Origin: Prorocentrum cordatum
Taxonomy: Eukaryota > Sar > Dinophyceae > Prorocentrales > Prorocentraceae
NCBI GenBank assembly: GCA_963575745.1
Contig: CAUYUJ010019936.1
Span: 17,501 to 76,189 of the forward strand
DNA length: 58,689 nt
Direction of reading: 5' to 3'
In this document: in pieces, positions 41,201 through 49,231 of the stretch
How positions within the stretch are numbered: the stretch's first letter is position 1
Layout: every line of letters starts with the position of its first letter
The notes under the pieces: generated by a model
Told to the model about the DNA's origin: nothing
The model's input: the letters and a program-made list of their open reading frames with translations, nothing else
Database searches by the model: none
Translations under genes and position numbers: made by a program

Positions 41201-43461
41201 GTATCCTCCAGCGCACAGAGAAAGGGGGCCGCGCCGAGGGCGTAGAGGCTCCCTGAGAGCCCACATCCTTGAATAATCCCAGACCGCAACCAGTATATCG
41301 GGATAAGCTGGCCAGCATGGGCCACAACTCCTTGGATCGCTAGGTACAGCCACGAGAGGAACCACATGAGGGGCCCAGGAAGCCCGAGCTTATTCATCAA
41401 CATCAGCAGATACTCTTGGGAGAGACTGGGGAACGCCTGGCCATAATCAAACGAGATCAGGAGGGGGTCGCACAGGTCGGAGCAAGGGTGAGCAGCGGCA
41501 AGCCTTCCTATGCCGTCGAGTTCGATCACATTGTATCCGAAATTACGGCCGACCACGAACCCCCTTTGCGAGCAGGGAACCACCTCCTCCACCACTTTAC
41601 GGAGCGAGCGGTTGACAACAGAGGTCATGATTTTCAGGTCGGTGTTTCGCAGCCCGAGCACTCGAATTTTGTCCGCTGACCGTGCACAGCCTCCAGAGGC
41701 CTCGTCTTCCTCCTCAGAACCTTTGGGCAAGAAGGCCTGCAACGTGACACTCGCGGCATCGAAGAGGGCCCCCCCGCCGAGCACCAAGTCGAGGGTGTTG
41801 CACAAGACGTCGACGCAGCAATCAGAAGCATTCCAGGCGGCATAGGGGACGCCGTCCACACCTGGGGCAGAGTGCCGTGCACCTCGCACAGCTCGACGGA
41901 TAGCAGCTTTAGTGGGAGGTGGGACTTCGCATTGGATGGGGGCTTTCAGGTGATCCTGGAGGTAGGCCTCTATGCGGGGGCCAGGGACAGAGCCTCGGGA
42001 GAATACAGGGCGCCAGTAGGTACTCAAAGCTTGAAACCGATCTTCAGGCGAGTGTGACAGGACGGGCCCGGACCGAACCGTCTGCAAGATGAGTCGGCGA
42101 GAGAAAGGGGCCCAGATGGCTGCCTTCCGTTCCAATAGCTGCTGACGACGGCAGGCGGAGAGGGGGCGGTGAGAGGCAGAGAGACCAGCGGCATGATCGG
42201 CATTGGCTTGCAATTCTTTCTCCAGGAGCCGCATGTGGACTCCATCCGACCAAGAATGAAATGATTCAGCATGTCGAAGACGAACTTGTGAGCCTTCAAT
42301 TTGCAGTGATTCTGATGCCCACTGTGATGTCGAAATAAGTCGTCGAGCCAGTGGGACGTCCTGTCGCCAGACGGCTCGGGCGCAGCTGCGGGCCACGATG
42401 ATCGCCGTCTCATCACTCTCCGCCTTCAGCGTGAAGAGCATGTCGCGCACCTCCCGCGCAGCCTCTTTGAGCATCTCTTTGAAATGCTCCTGATAAATAG
42501 TGCCAGCATGTGCAGTAATAGCGTTCTGGCCATCAGCAACCATCCCCTCGATACGCTTCTTGAAGAGCGGGTCATGGAAGATGTGCCGCGGAATAGCTTG
42601 TTCTCCCCGAGGCTTGTGACGTCGCTGGCGCAACGTTGTCACCAGCGCGGCATGATCAGATATTTGAGCACGGGACAACGCCTCTGGCTCACCGACCGTG
42701 GTGGATTCAGCATGTACCTGGCATAGCATCCATCCTGGTAGCGAACAAAAGAACCTGTCGATGCAACTAACAGAGTTGGTATGCTTCGTATAGTGAGTGG
42801 CCGCCGACGATGAGACTTCAAGGAGCGCCCCAAGAGAGCGCAGCCAACGGGCAGCTTGGGCACGATGATTCCGAGGATCAGAAGCACGCGCAGGCAGCGG
42901 GCGATGGAACACGAGGGCTTCGTCGGGGCCAAAATTTAGGTCGCCTTGCACAATGACCAGGTGGTGGGTAGGGTCAGACGCCGCCGCGACCCGATACCTG
43001 TCGATCTGCTCACAGACCATGTCCACCTGGGTGCTTGTGAGGCCGTGGTTGTGTATATTGAAATGCGTCAACTGAAAGCCACGTCTATGCACATCAACTT
43101 GCAGGACCCTTCCTGGGATGAGCGGCGCGGCACAGCTAGACGATGCTCCGTCAAGAGCGAGTCGAGGAAGAATGGTAGCGACACCTCCCGCGCCCGATCC
43201 CCCTTGATCGACTGCACAAAATGAGGCGTGGACTACAGCATGGGCATGGGCTTGGAGCACGAACTGCTCCAGTTGGACACGATCGGCATGAACTTCCTGC
43301 ATCGCCAGCAACGTGGACTGCAGGTGGATCTGCTGTAGATATCGCAACTTGGGGATAGCCTTCGCCCCTTGGTACTGCAGGAGCGCCCTCGCGTTCCAGG
43401 TAGCACATCTCAGAGCGGAGCCGCCATCTCTGGATTGAGGAAGGGTGAACATCTGCATCAT
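38230..43461 (-). CDS. LINE-2 ORF2: EEP endonuclease and reverse transcriptase
   Basis: 1743 residues from the ATG at 43461, placed 4 nt after the ORF1 stop (TAACGAGATG). The same frame is open further upstream, but that part is the shadow of ORF1. The endonuclease starts at LRCATWNARALLQ and has QEVHAD, THFNIHNHG, VIVQGDLNFGPDE (near residue 174), SCIDRFF and ISDHAAL. RT has LISFDYGQAFPSLSQE (motif A, near 668), GIIQGCGLSGSLYAL (motif B, near 727) and ARACADEIGAVV (motif C, near 765). In motif C the usual YxDD is CADE. CIFGCRAHADRQYHYMRC near 1140 is a CCHC-like tail motif. The last ~500 residues are low-complexity with three tandem SPGxGCSSSP..VNCEE repeats. No RNase H is visible. Confidence 0.9.
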   Translation of the reverse strand: MMQMFTLPQSRDGGSALRCATWNARALLQYQGAKAIPKLRYLQQIHLQSTLLAMQEVHADRVQLEQFVLQAHAHAVVHASFCAVDQGGSGAGGVATILPRLALDGASSSCAAPLIPGRVLQVDVHRRGFQLTHFNIHNHGLTSTQVDMVCEQIDRYRVAAASDPTHHLVIVQGDLNFGPDEALVFHRPLPARASDPRNHRAQAARWLRSLGALLEVSSSAATHYTKHTNSVSCIDRFFCSLPGWMLCQVHAESTTVGEPEALSRAQISDHAALVTTLRQRRHKPRGEQAIPRHIFHDPLFKKRIEGMVADGQNAITAHAGTIYQEHFKEMLKEAAREVRDMLFTLKAESDETAIIVARSCARAVWRQDVPLARRLISTSQWASESLQIEGSQVRLRHAESFHSWSDGVHMRLLEKELQANADHAAGLSASHRPLSACRRQQLLERKAAIWAPFSRRLILQTVRSGPVLSHSPEDRFQALSTYWRPVFSRGSVPGPRIEAYLQDHLKAPIQCEVPPPTKAAIRRAVRGARHSAPGVDGVPYAAWNASDCCVDVLCNTLDLVLGGGALFDAASVTLQAFLPKGSEEEDEASGGCARSADKIRVLGLRNTDLKIMTSVVNRSLRKVVEEVVPCSQRGFVVGRNFGYNVIELDGIGRLAAAHPCSDLCDPLLISFDYGQAFPSLSQEYLLMLMNKLGLPGPLMWFLSWLYLAIQGVVAHAGQLIPIYWLRSGIIQGCGLSGSLYALGAAPFLCALEDTLETPGYGIARACADEIGAVVYEARHLNVLYDVMAVTECLTGLKLKPLKCKIVPLKGEFTESLQIHTMSLVERLVPAWRAFEVASHVLYLGLLLGPAVTVDMQWLAPLQKLKLRARLLGSGAAPASINGVLYSSRVFSVVSYVAQFVPLPQRHAALELGILAQVFRAPLGMLTTAGWAQLGEWGGPHVPLLLHSCAAAYARAALVTFSNHTTILDRFRQLESEWRYSLMEGRYDDAPLAAIRAREDALDHIGTHWQSPSFLLGYASVLQPGREAAYPAEINDRCVQAIAQELQVTDRKPKPQRAATRALREMLVTPFPLASLVQRRLLKYVHEWEPFLDRVAWTEIGRLLSLVPMSWAMPVIKTYCSGWLTSSRIKYAGGPRSCIFGCRAHADRQYHYMRCRPLWTAVYQTLGYEMHPLLPDRLGLRLPGLMHVETLAVAFNIYHNMRFRLYVTANDLRSSARAAVRNLRLAKPDAQLQKKWQPPEALILRRLPQPTTTSSTSSSDVEDEGLHPDQPGDPNDGDGVAAGSHGHTSLNQTSDSEPRDDTDEEWCSGPGMGRNDGQSPCLTPRLVPTVHNDDGSLSTPSIPGTPTTLIATPSRVGHIDDLDGLEPPSPRWWSADKVRTPSPGNGCSSSPGVQASRVNCEELLQLSPGVATREVRTLSPGGGCSSSPSPQASGVNCEERSHWWTAVRTQSPAQGCSSNPLPQARVNCEGKVSGFVPSLVVRRSRLGCILATTPVRAAAPSAPCAPMPLAGLASCSSMTLLGISSRSPRTLMAIPSTPITPCASRMAAPSSCVSTGRASSATPSSLRLSPPSPRSASWTPSRSEHSPGKAHTMAPAFLSPVAQCSSPHAFRPARRSIFSTAPLSSSAPPLTWSPHAPVLFSVPPPPSLGPSLRLRAAGAAACSSPAPLLALRSSPVPPFVGACAPRLNPAPPPSAPAPSRSQHPLNENDINSTAIRRSSCAAASAASATTASTGGVPLLPQAPC
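39056..39332 (-). repeat. Three in-frame repeats in the LINE-2 ORF2 tail
   Basis: Units of about 70 bp (39056-39124, 39152-39222 and 39262-39332) begin TCCTCGCAATT and contain CTCGAGGAGCACCC and CAGGACTT..GCGTTCT. In protein they read VRTLSPGGGCSSSP followed by VNCEE with substitutions. Confidence 0.75.
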
Positions 43462-43465
43462 CTCG

Positions 43466-44764
43466 TTAAAGGCACCACTGCGGCGGCGGTGGTGGTGCAA
43501 TGGTGGACTGAACCAGCTCACGAACCTCGTGCTTGGCAATGCCGACTTCACTAAGGCCCTCGTCGTTGTAGAAGATGTCGAAGGGCTGGTCATCAGGCTG
43601 GGCGGAGAGCTTGAGGATGTGCGTCCACCCGCAGCGGAGGACCCCACGCTCTCTGTCCACAACCCAGCGTCCGTCGTGTTTGCCAGCCATGGCCGTGCGA
43701 AGCTTCCTGAGCGCAATTTCCGTTTTAATTTGTTTTGGATTTTTGTCTGGTCCGAGATGGAGACGAGCGGGAGCAGAGCCTGACACATCGGCCTCGAAGA
43801 TACGCCAGTCATCGTTCTGCCTAAGATTGGATAAGACCTTGTTGACATACTTGGACGCGAGCCCCACACTGCCGTTGAATGAGACGAGGTACCTTCTGCT
43901 TGGCATCGGACCAGTGGACTTGATAGTGTAAGACGATGCGTCCAAGCCCAACTCCGCCAAGAATGGGGAGAGTGATGCACGCACAGACTCGATCCCAACC
44001 ATTTTCGTGGCCATGGCGACGACAACAGAGGGGTCTTCCACGCGATCGAAGAAGGGCGGTGCCGTAGGTGCCTTCTCTGTGCTCTTGGCGACCATGAGTT
44101 CGCCGCGGAGCTCCTCCATCTGCTTACGTAGGTTGGCAATGTCTGCGGTGTGCTTCTCGACATCAATCGAGAGCGTGTTGACGTGGGAACCAAGGGAGTC
44201 AATCTTGGACTGCAAGCCGCGGTGAATGGAATCGATGTGGGGGCGAACAGTGGCCATAATCTGCTGGTCGACCTCTTTCGGCTGAGCCGTGATCTGGACG
44301 CGCAGGGACTCCAGTGTGTCGAGAATAGATTTGTTGGAAGATTGCACAGTCGCGCCGACGGCAGATCCAACCAGAGATTCCAGTTCGGACCGTAGCTCTC
44401 CGAATTGTTCAGCAACTGCGTTGGCTGCGACGTGCCTGATATAGTCATCATCATATTGTGGCTGCTGATGTGGAGGCTGGGCAGGGTCACGAGGGACACC
44501 AGCAGGAGAGGAGCCAGGAGTACACTGAGAATCGCCACGACCGCCAAAGAGAGCTGAGCCGACTGCACCAGCTGCGCGGGCAGCCATGCCTGCGACCCCT
44601 TTGCCACTGGCGTTGCCGCCTTTGCCGTCCTCGGTGCGCGGGTACTTGGGCTCAGGCGAGCCCCGATCATGGCGGCCATCAGCACGATCATCCTCAGGAA
44701 AGGTGGGCATGTCATCGAGCTCCTGGGCAACCTGGGCGAGCGCAGCAGCGTCGGGAAGCCCCAT
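43466..44764 (-). CDS. LINE-2 ORF1 protein: coiled coil and RNA-binding-like domain
   Basis: 432 residues from the ATG at 44764 (MGLPDAAALAQVAQELDDMP, good context GTCACCATGG). A Gly/Pro-rich N-terminal part is followed by a coiled coil (FGELRSELESLVGSAVGATV; THVNTLSIDVEK-like heptads; IANLRKQMEELRGELMVAKS). The C-terminal half (SRRYLVSFNGSVGLASKYVN; IKTEIALRKLRTAMAG) could be an RRM-like fold. This order is typical of LINE ORF1p, which coats the element RNA. The stop TAA at 43468-43466 is followed almost at once by the ORF2 ATG, suggesting reinitiation. Confidence 0.85.
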   Translation of the reverse strand: MGLPDAAALAQVAQELDDMPTFPEDDRADGRHDRGSPEPKYPRTEDGKGGNASGKGVAGMAARAAGAVGSALFGGRGDSQCTPGSSPAGVPRDPAQPPHQQPQYDDDYIRHVAANAVAEQFGELRSELESLVGSAVGATVQSSNKSILDTLESLRVQITAQPKEVDQQIMATVRPHIDSIHRGLQSKIDSLGSHVNTLSIDVEKHTADIANLRKQMEELRGELMVAKSTEKAPTAPPFFDRVEDPSVVVAMATKMVGIESVRASLSPFLAELGLDASSYTIKSTGPMPSRRYLVSFNGSVGLASKYVNKVLSNLRQNDDWRIFEADVSGSAPARLHLGPDKNPKQIKTEIALRKLRTAMAGKHDGRWVVDRERGVLRCGWTHILKLSAQPDDQPFDIFYNDEGLSEVGIAKHEVRELVQSTIAPPPPPQWCL

Positions 44765-44919
44765 GGTGACTGAGACGCTCGACAGCACAGGAACGGGAAA
44801 CACCTCCGTTAACCCGTGGGGGCGAGCGCCAGGACGAGGAAGAAACTCTGCCAGACCGCAAAGGGTCTTGTCAGCCGCGGACTAGCGGTATCCACTTGTT
44901 CCCCTGTGGAACCATGCAT

Positions 44920-44941
44920 CTTGAGCCAAAATGGCTACGGA
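44920..44941 (-). other. DinoSL at the 5' end of LINE-2
   Basis: The minus strand is an exact 22-nt dinoflagellate spliced leader (TCCGTAGCCATTTTGG.., then CTCAAG). Its first base abuts the GGA-tract target copy. Only one SL copy is present, unlike LINE-1. Confidence 0.95.
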
Positions 44942-45215
44942 GGAGGACGAGGAGGAGGAGGAGGAGGAGGAGAAGAAGATGGAGGAGGAGAAGGAGGAGG
45001 AGGAGGAGGAGAAGAAGATGGAGGAGGAGAAAGAGGAGGAGGAGGAGGAGGCGGAGGAAGAGGAGGAGGAGGAGGAGGAGGAGGAAGAGGAGGAGGAGGA
45101 GGAGGAGGAGGAGGAGGAGGAGGAGGAGGGGGGGCAGGAGGAGGATGAGGAGGAGGAGGAGAAGGAAGAGGGGAATGGGGAGTGGAGAGGAGCGGAGTTG
45201 GAGGAGTAGGGGGAG
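44942..45215. repeat. (GGA)n tract at the 5' side of LINE-2
   Basis: GGA with GAAGATGGA and GACGAGG interruptions, polypurine on plus, about 270 bp. It begins at the LINE-2 5' junction. Confidence 0.95.
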
Positions 45216-45775
45216 GAAGCAAGGTGGCTCGTCCCCGAACCCCATCGTGCTGCGTCGGTCTGATGAAATCTTCGTCTTCTTCTTCGTAGTTGCTTCTTCG
45301 TCGTCGGACTGAAGGAGTGCGGAGTGGAAGGCCTATTTCACGGTGCCGATTAGGTTTCGCGAGGCGAGTAGTTGCAGCACATGAAGCTGTCGCGGTGGTA
45401 CACTTGCAGCTCTGGCGGGGCCTGCCCCTTTGTGTTTGTCGCCGCCTCCCCCGCCACCTCCACCTCGGCGCCGGGCCGCTCGGGAGGGGCGCCCGATCGC
45501 CAGGGGGGAGGGCGGAGGCGAGAGAGACGCGCGGAGCCTCAGGAGGGAGGGAGGGCGCCCGATCGCCAGGAGGGGCGCCCGATCGCAAGCGGGGAGGGAG
45601 GGAGAGCAGGGGCAAGAGAAGGGCAGAGGGCGGAGGCAAGGGAAACGCGCCAACCACCAGGAGGGAGGGAGGGCGGGCGTCCGATCGCCAAGAGGGGCGT
45701 CCAATCGTCAGAGGGAGGGAGGGAGGGGGGAGGAAGGGCGGAGTCAACAGCCGGCGGCGAGCTCAGAGGGGAAGT
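45216..45775. repeat. Degenerate GCGCCCGATCGCCAGG repeats in a spacer
   Basis: From about 45480 to 45730 the motif GGGCG.CCGATCGCCA(G/A)GAGG recurs about five times with GGGAGGGAGGG between. The rest is unassigned. Frames on both strands are composition-driven. Confidence 0.6.
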
Positions 45776-45925
45776 GAGAAGAGGGAGGCCTTCTCAGAAG
45801 GCTCGGAAGTCCCCAGGCCTCCTGAGAAGTGTTCCCAGCCTTCCCCGAAGAAACAGAACACCTCTCAAAGGCGCGAGGGTTTCTGAAGAAAAACACCCGC
45901 CTTCTGAGAAGGCCTCCTCCTGCTC
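45776..45925. repeat. CTTCTCAGAAGG family, copy 3
   Basis: GGCCTTCTCAGAAGGCTCGG and, inverted, CCGCCTTCTGAGAAGGCCTC flank about 110 bp. An inner GCCTCCTGAGAAG is also present. It is related to the elements at 15.7 kb and 48.8 kb. Confidence 0.6.
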
Positions 45926-46054
45926 ACGTCCCTCCCTCTCGCTCGCCACCGAAGAGGCAGAAGAGTCCTTCGCGTGTCCACTGATGCGGCGCGACCGTGG
46001 GATTCGGTCCTCCGTCTCGGGGGGGCCTCCTCAAGCTCCTCCTCTGCCATGTAT

Positions 46055-46220
46055 TCCTCCTCCTCCTCCTCCTCCTCCTCCTCCTCCTCNNNNNNNNNNN
46101 NNNNNNNNNNNNNNNNNNNNNNNNNNNNNNNNNNNNNNNNNNNNNNNNNNNNNNNNNNNNNNNNNNNNNNNNNNNNNNNNNNNNNNNNNTCCTCCTCCTC
46201 CTCCTCCTCCTCCTCCTCCC
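46055..46220. repeat. (TCC)n tract with assembly gap
   Basis: A CTC/TCC tract broken by exactly 100 N (46090-46189). The true length is unknown. Confidence 0.97.
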
Positions 46221-46329
46221 TTCGCCCGAGAGAGAGAGAGAGAGAGAGGGCGGCGGGCCCAGGGGTGGGGAAGGCAAAGGTGAGCCTTCTTGTCCGCGGG
46301 CTCTGACGACCTCGGGCCTTCCAGAAACA

Positions 46330-46824
46330 TTAAACCAGAGAAACGCCCCGATCATTGGAGGCCTGGGAATGGGCCAACACCATCACAGGGGGTAGCCTCC
46401 ACATGGAGAAGATGACCCTAGATTTCGGTGTTGGTGGCAATATTTCGGTCCCCTTGGAAGCCAGAATCTTACCACCATCACCGAGATCGGGATCTTCCTC
46501 CCTCGGCAGATGCACGCCGCCGATGTTGGTGTTGGTGTCAATAACCAGGCCTGCGACAAGGGTCCATCCGACGCGGTTTTTCACCCTGGATCGAGTCTCG
46601 GGGGCCCCAGGGCCAGAAAGAGGCCCCCGAGGAGCCGGAAACGGGGAGAAGACTCCCCGAACCTCGAAGCTCGAGCCTCGAACTTCCCCCCGAAGCTCGA
46701 AGCTCGAAGCTCGAGCCTCGTACTTCCCCCCCCACTGGGCGCGCCACCGGTCGTTCTCCTCCACTCGTCCATTGCACGAGGCCAAGACGCGGATCAACTC
46801 GGGTGGGGATACAGCCCCAGACAT
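46330..46824 (-). CDS. Hypothetical protein, weakly supported
   Basis: The minus frame of 164 codons starts with ATG (MSGAVSPPELIRVLASCNGR). Its second half reads VGWTLVAGLVIDTNTNIGGV and then GGKILASKGTEILPP, which looks protein-like. The middle is a GAAGCTCGAGCCTCGAA-type tandem repeat, which could be an intron or a repeat expansion. The start codon falls inside the left arm of the long inverted-repeat element that begins at 46816. No domain is recognised. Confidence 0.35.
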   Translation of the reverse strand: MSGAVSPPELIRVLASCNGRVEENDRWRAQWGGKYEARASSFELRGEVRGSSFEVRGVFSPFPAPRGPLSGPGAPETRSRVKNRVGWTLVAGLVIDTNTNIGGVHLPREEDPDLGDGGKILASKGTEILPPTPKSRVIFSMWRLPPVMVLAHSQASNDRGVSLV

Positions 46825-46995
46825 GATCGCGTCGTAAAAATCAGGACGGAAAATGTTAGGCCATTTTCTGCCTCGGGGGGCCCTCGCCAGGCCTCGGGAC
46901 CTTCAAAAAACGACTCAGGACGAAAAAGACGGTCCCAGGGAAAGGATTGGGACTTCCAGGAACGCCGTCCTCAAAAAATCAGGACGTCGCATGTC

Positions 46996-47381
46996 TGTGG
47001 TCGGGGCGTTGACCCAAGGAACCCTACATCAGGAACGAACTCCCTTTTTCGGAGAGAACGAACGGGGGGGATAGCAAAGGCGAGGGTAGAGAATCAGCTC
47101 ACGTGGCTGATTTCCCCAGCGCCTCCCGGCGCCGGGAGGCGCCCATATATCGAGGAATGGGCCCGGCGGCGGGGCCGAAACTAGCTGGATGCAGCAGTTT
47201 TCGCAACACTCCCTTTCCCTATCCCCGCGTTCGCTCGGCCCGACCTTTTTCTTTCCCACGAATGAGAGATCGATGTCCCATGGAAAACCTCAGGAAAACC
47301 TGAGGGGAAACTGTAAAACAATCAAGGAAACCCAAGCCCCTCCCCAACGAAAAGGGTTCCTTCTTCGGCGCCCCGACGGTA
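46996..47381. mobile_element. TA-flanked MITE, copy C (386 bp, longer form)
   Basis: The left end, TGTGGTCGGGGCGTTGACC, is degraded. The right end is CGCCCCGACGGTA. The outer 60 bp on the left and ~105 bp on the right match copies A and B. About 205 bp of extra sequence sits in the middle (about 47060-47265). Either this copy took an insertion or A and B are internal deletions of a longer parent. Confidence 0.75.
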
Positions 47382-47385
47382 ACTC

Positions 47386-47516
47386 GGGAATCTCTGAGAT
47401 CTGGCGATTTGGGAGGATGTCTCGGGCGCAGCGGCCTTCTCCGAGCGTTCTAGAACGCTCTGAGAGCGGTCTGGAACGCTCTGGAAAGGACTTCTCCTCG
47501 TCGTGGCCCCGTCCGA
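47386..47516. repeat. Dispersed repeat R1, copy 2
   Basis: GAATCTCTGAGATCTGGCG to GGCCCCGTCCGA, related to 14968-15103. It contains the perfect palindrome GAGCGTTCTAGAACGCTC and further GGAACGCTC motifs. Confidence 0.75.
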
Positions 47517-47725
47517 GTCCTAGACATGCGACGTCCTGATTTCTGATTTTTTCAATGCGGCCCTTTCCCGGGAAGTCCCTGAAAGTCCTCACCCTTTCCC
47601 CGGAGCCGGTTTTTCATCCGGAGTCGCTTTTTGACGGTCCCGAGGCCCGGCGAGGGCCCCCCGAGGCCGAAAAAATACAAAAACCTCCCGTCCTGATTTT
47701 TTCAACGACGCGATAATGTCTGGGA

Positions 47726-48795
47726 TCCCTCCTCCCTGCCCCCTCGCTCGCCGCCGATCTTGAGCAGAGCAGGCGGGGGGGGGGGGGTTCTGGCTCGGGG
47801 CCTTGCCGGGCGGAGGGGGAAAGATGGTCGCGACGACGAGGGGGGGAACGATGACGGGGCGGGGTGGATCAAGGAGCGCGTTTCTTCATGTTCGGTGATA
47901 GTGGGCATTATAGGGGGGGGGCCAGGGGGGGGCATAATGCAATGCCTCCCCCCCGCCGTGCGCATGGCGGCAGTGCCCGGAGCGCACTGGGGAGCTCCTC
48001 CTCCTCCTCCTCCTCCTCCTCCTCCTCCTCCTCCTCCTCCTCCTCCTCCTCCTCCTCCTCCTCTTTGCCGCCCCCGAGTAGGCGGGACAGGCCCGACTTG
48101 ACGATGCAGCGGCCCGCGCGCCCAGGCTCGGCCCCCGCCTGCGCACCAAGACGGGCCCGTGGCGGAGGGGCGCTGGGGGTCTTCCCGGCAGGCGCATCGC
48201 ACCGAACCGCCCAGGCCTGCGATCCCAAAGTCAAGAAGACGGGGACCCTCTCGACAGGATGAGAACGTGGTATCACTGACATGCTAACATCCACGTAGGC
48301 TCCGTCATGTGTCATGATAACTCATGATAATTCACCCCAGCAAACCGAGGGATACCCAAACATGAGCACGTAATGAGTAGTCCACCGATTATGCATGTCC
48401 TCGGTCTCCGCGTCAGGATTCCCATGCGACGTCCCTCGTCCTGCGTGAGGCCACGTCTTCGCCATGCTATTCGGGCTGGGGGTTCGTCATCCGTGGCGAG
48501 GCCCGTCCCTCGCCGCCCCCAGGGCCCGCGAAGGGGCCCCAGGGGCCCGAACGGGAGGGAGCGCCTCGGGGCCCACTGCCCACCAGACCCGGCTGCTCCG
48601 TGGCGGCGCGCAGCACCGGGGAGCGCGAGCGAGGAGACAGGCGGAAGGGCGAACCGGAATAGCAGCAACGGCAGCACCAGGAGCAAGAGCGGGAGCGTGG
48701 CGCGGAGGCGCGAGGCAGGGGAGCGGGCAGCTGTCTCTCCGAGGCGCCTGGATGCGTCTCCTTGGAGCCGCGCGCAGACGGGGGGTAGAGGGGGG
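47726..48795. other. Spacer with (CTC)n tract, no gene recognised
   Basis: The (CTC)n tract is at about 47997-48062. 48300-48335 holds a short TGTCATGATAACTCATGATAA repeat-like stretch. No frame with motifs was found; the long frames on both strands are GC-driven. Confidence 0.4.
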
Positions 48796-48799
48796 GGAG

Positions 48800-48890
48800 G
48801 CTTCATTGAAGGAGGCTGCTTCTCAGAGGGCGCCGGCCCTAAATCCATAGACAAAGCCCGCACCTTCTGAGTGGCAGGGGTGCTGCCAAG
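48800..48890. repeat. CTTCTCAGAAGG family, copy 4
   Basis: GGAGGCTGCTTCTCAGAGGG, then GCGCCGGCC..ATCCATAGA, then GCCCGCACCTTCTGAG match the copy at 15664-15765. Confidence 0.65.
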
Positions 48891-48946
48891 AAGCCATCCC
48901 CCCTCCCCCTAATCCAGAAGCCCTGATAATGGGGACGAGAGGTCGC

Positions 48947-49021
48947 TTCAAAGCAGTCCCCTGGGACTGCTTTGAACGCTACAAGGCAGTCTTCAAAGCA
49001 GTCCCCTGGGACTGCTTTGAA
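48947..49021. repeat. Two copies of a perfect 30-bp palindrome
   Basis: 48947-48976 and 48992-49021 are each TTCAAAGCAGTCCC, CT, GGGACTGCTTTGAA: 14-bp arms and a 2-base centre. The copies are 45 bp apart, within a 45-bp tandem unit. They lie just outside the first CCGCAACTGCGG motif (49145). Confidence 0.9.
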
Positions 49022-49231
49022 CGCTTACCTCGCAAGGCGACATGAGGGGCAGCAGCTGCAGGATGATGATGGTGATGGCGATCGATGAGGAAGATGGCGA
49101 TGACGTCGATGATGATTTGCCAACTTGTCTCGACGAAGCGCTGTCCGCAACTGCGGCCACAAACCTTCTGCTGCACTTGTCCGCAACTGCGGCCGCAAAC
49201 CTTCTGCTGCACTTGCCCGCAACTGCGGCCA

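Larger units (their letters stand above)
38199..44941 (-). mobile_element. LINE-2: full-length non-LTR retrotransposon with spliced leader
   Basis: A 6.74-kb element on the minus strand: DinoSL, a ~155-nt leader, ORF1, ORF2 starting 4 nt after the ORF1 stop, and a ~30-nt 3' region without poly(A). It is flanked by GGAGGACGAGGAGGAG on both sides (38180-38198 and 44939-44957, up to 19 bp). This is a probable target duplication, but both flanks are GGA tract, so chance identity is possible. The ORFs are open throughout. The family differs from LINE-1: there is no RNase H, and a different zinc motif is present. Confidence 0.9.
46816..47725. mobile_element. Inverted-repeat element with ~180-200 bp arms, nested insertions
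   Basis: The left arm (about 46816-46997) and right arm (about 47522-47725) pair over most of their length. Outer ends are CCCAGACATGATCGCGTCGT and the complement of ACGACGCGATAATGTCTGGG; inner ends are ATCAGGACGTCGCATGTCT and AGACATGCGACGTCCTGAT. Shared interior motifs include CGGGGGGCCCTCGCC and CCTCGGGACC. Between the arms lie MITE C and dispersed repeat R1. It has no coding capacity. Confidence 0.8.

Noticed and set aside
43462-44730. The first 423 codons of the open frame that continues into LINE-2 ORF2
   Set aside because: They overlap ORF1 in another phase and read as Ser/Pro/Leu-rich shadow. ORF1 has coherent coiled-coil sequence, and the ORF2 ATG at 43461 directly precedes the endonuclease domain.
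49145-49228. CRISPR-like spaced repeats formed by the 12-mer
   Set aside because: The spacing is irregular, the repeat is too short, the sites lie within coding frames, and the genome is eukaryotic.
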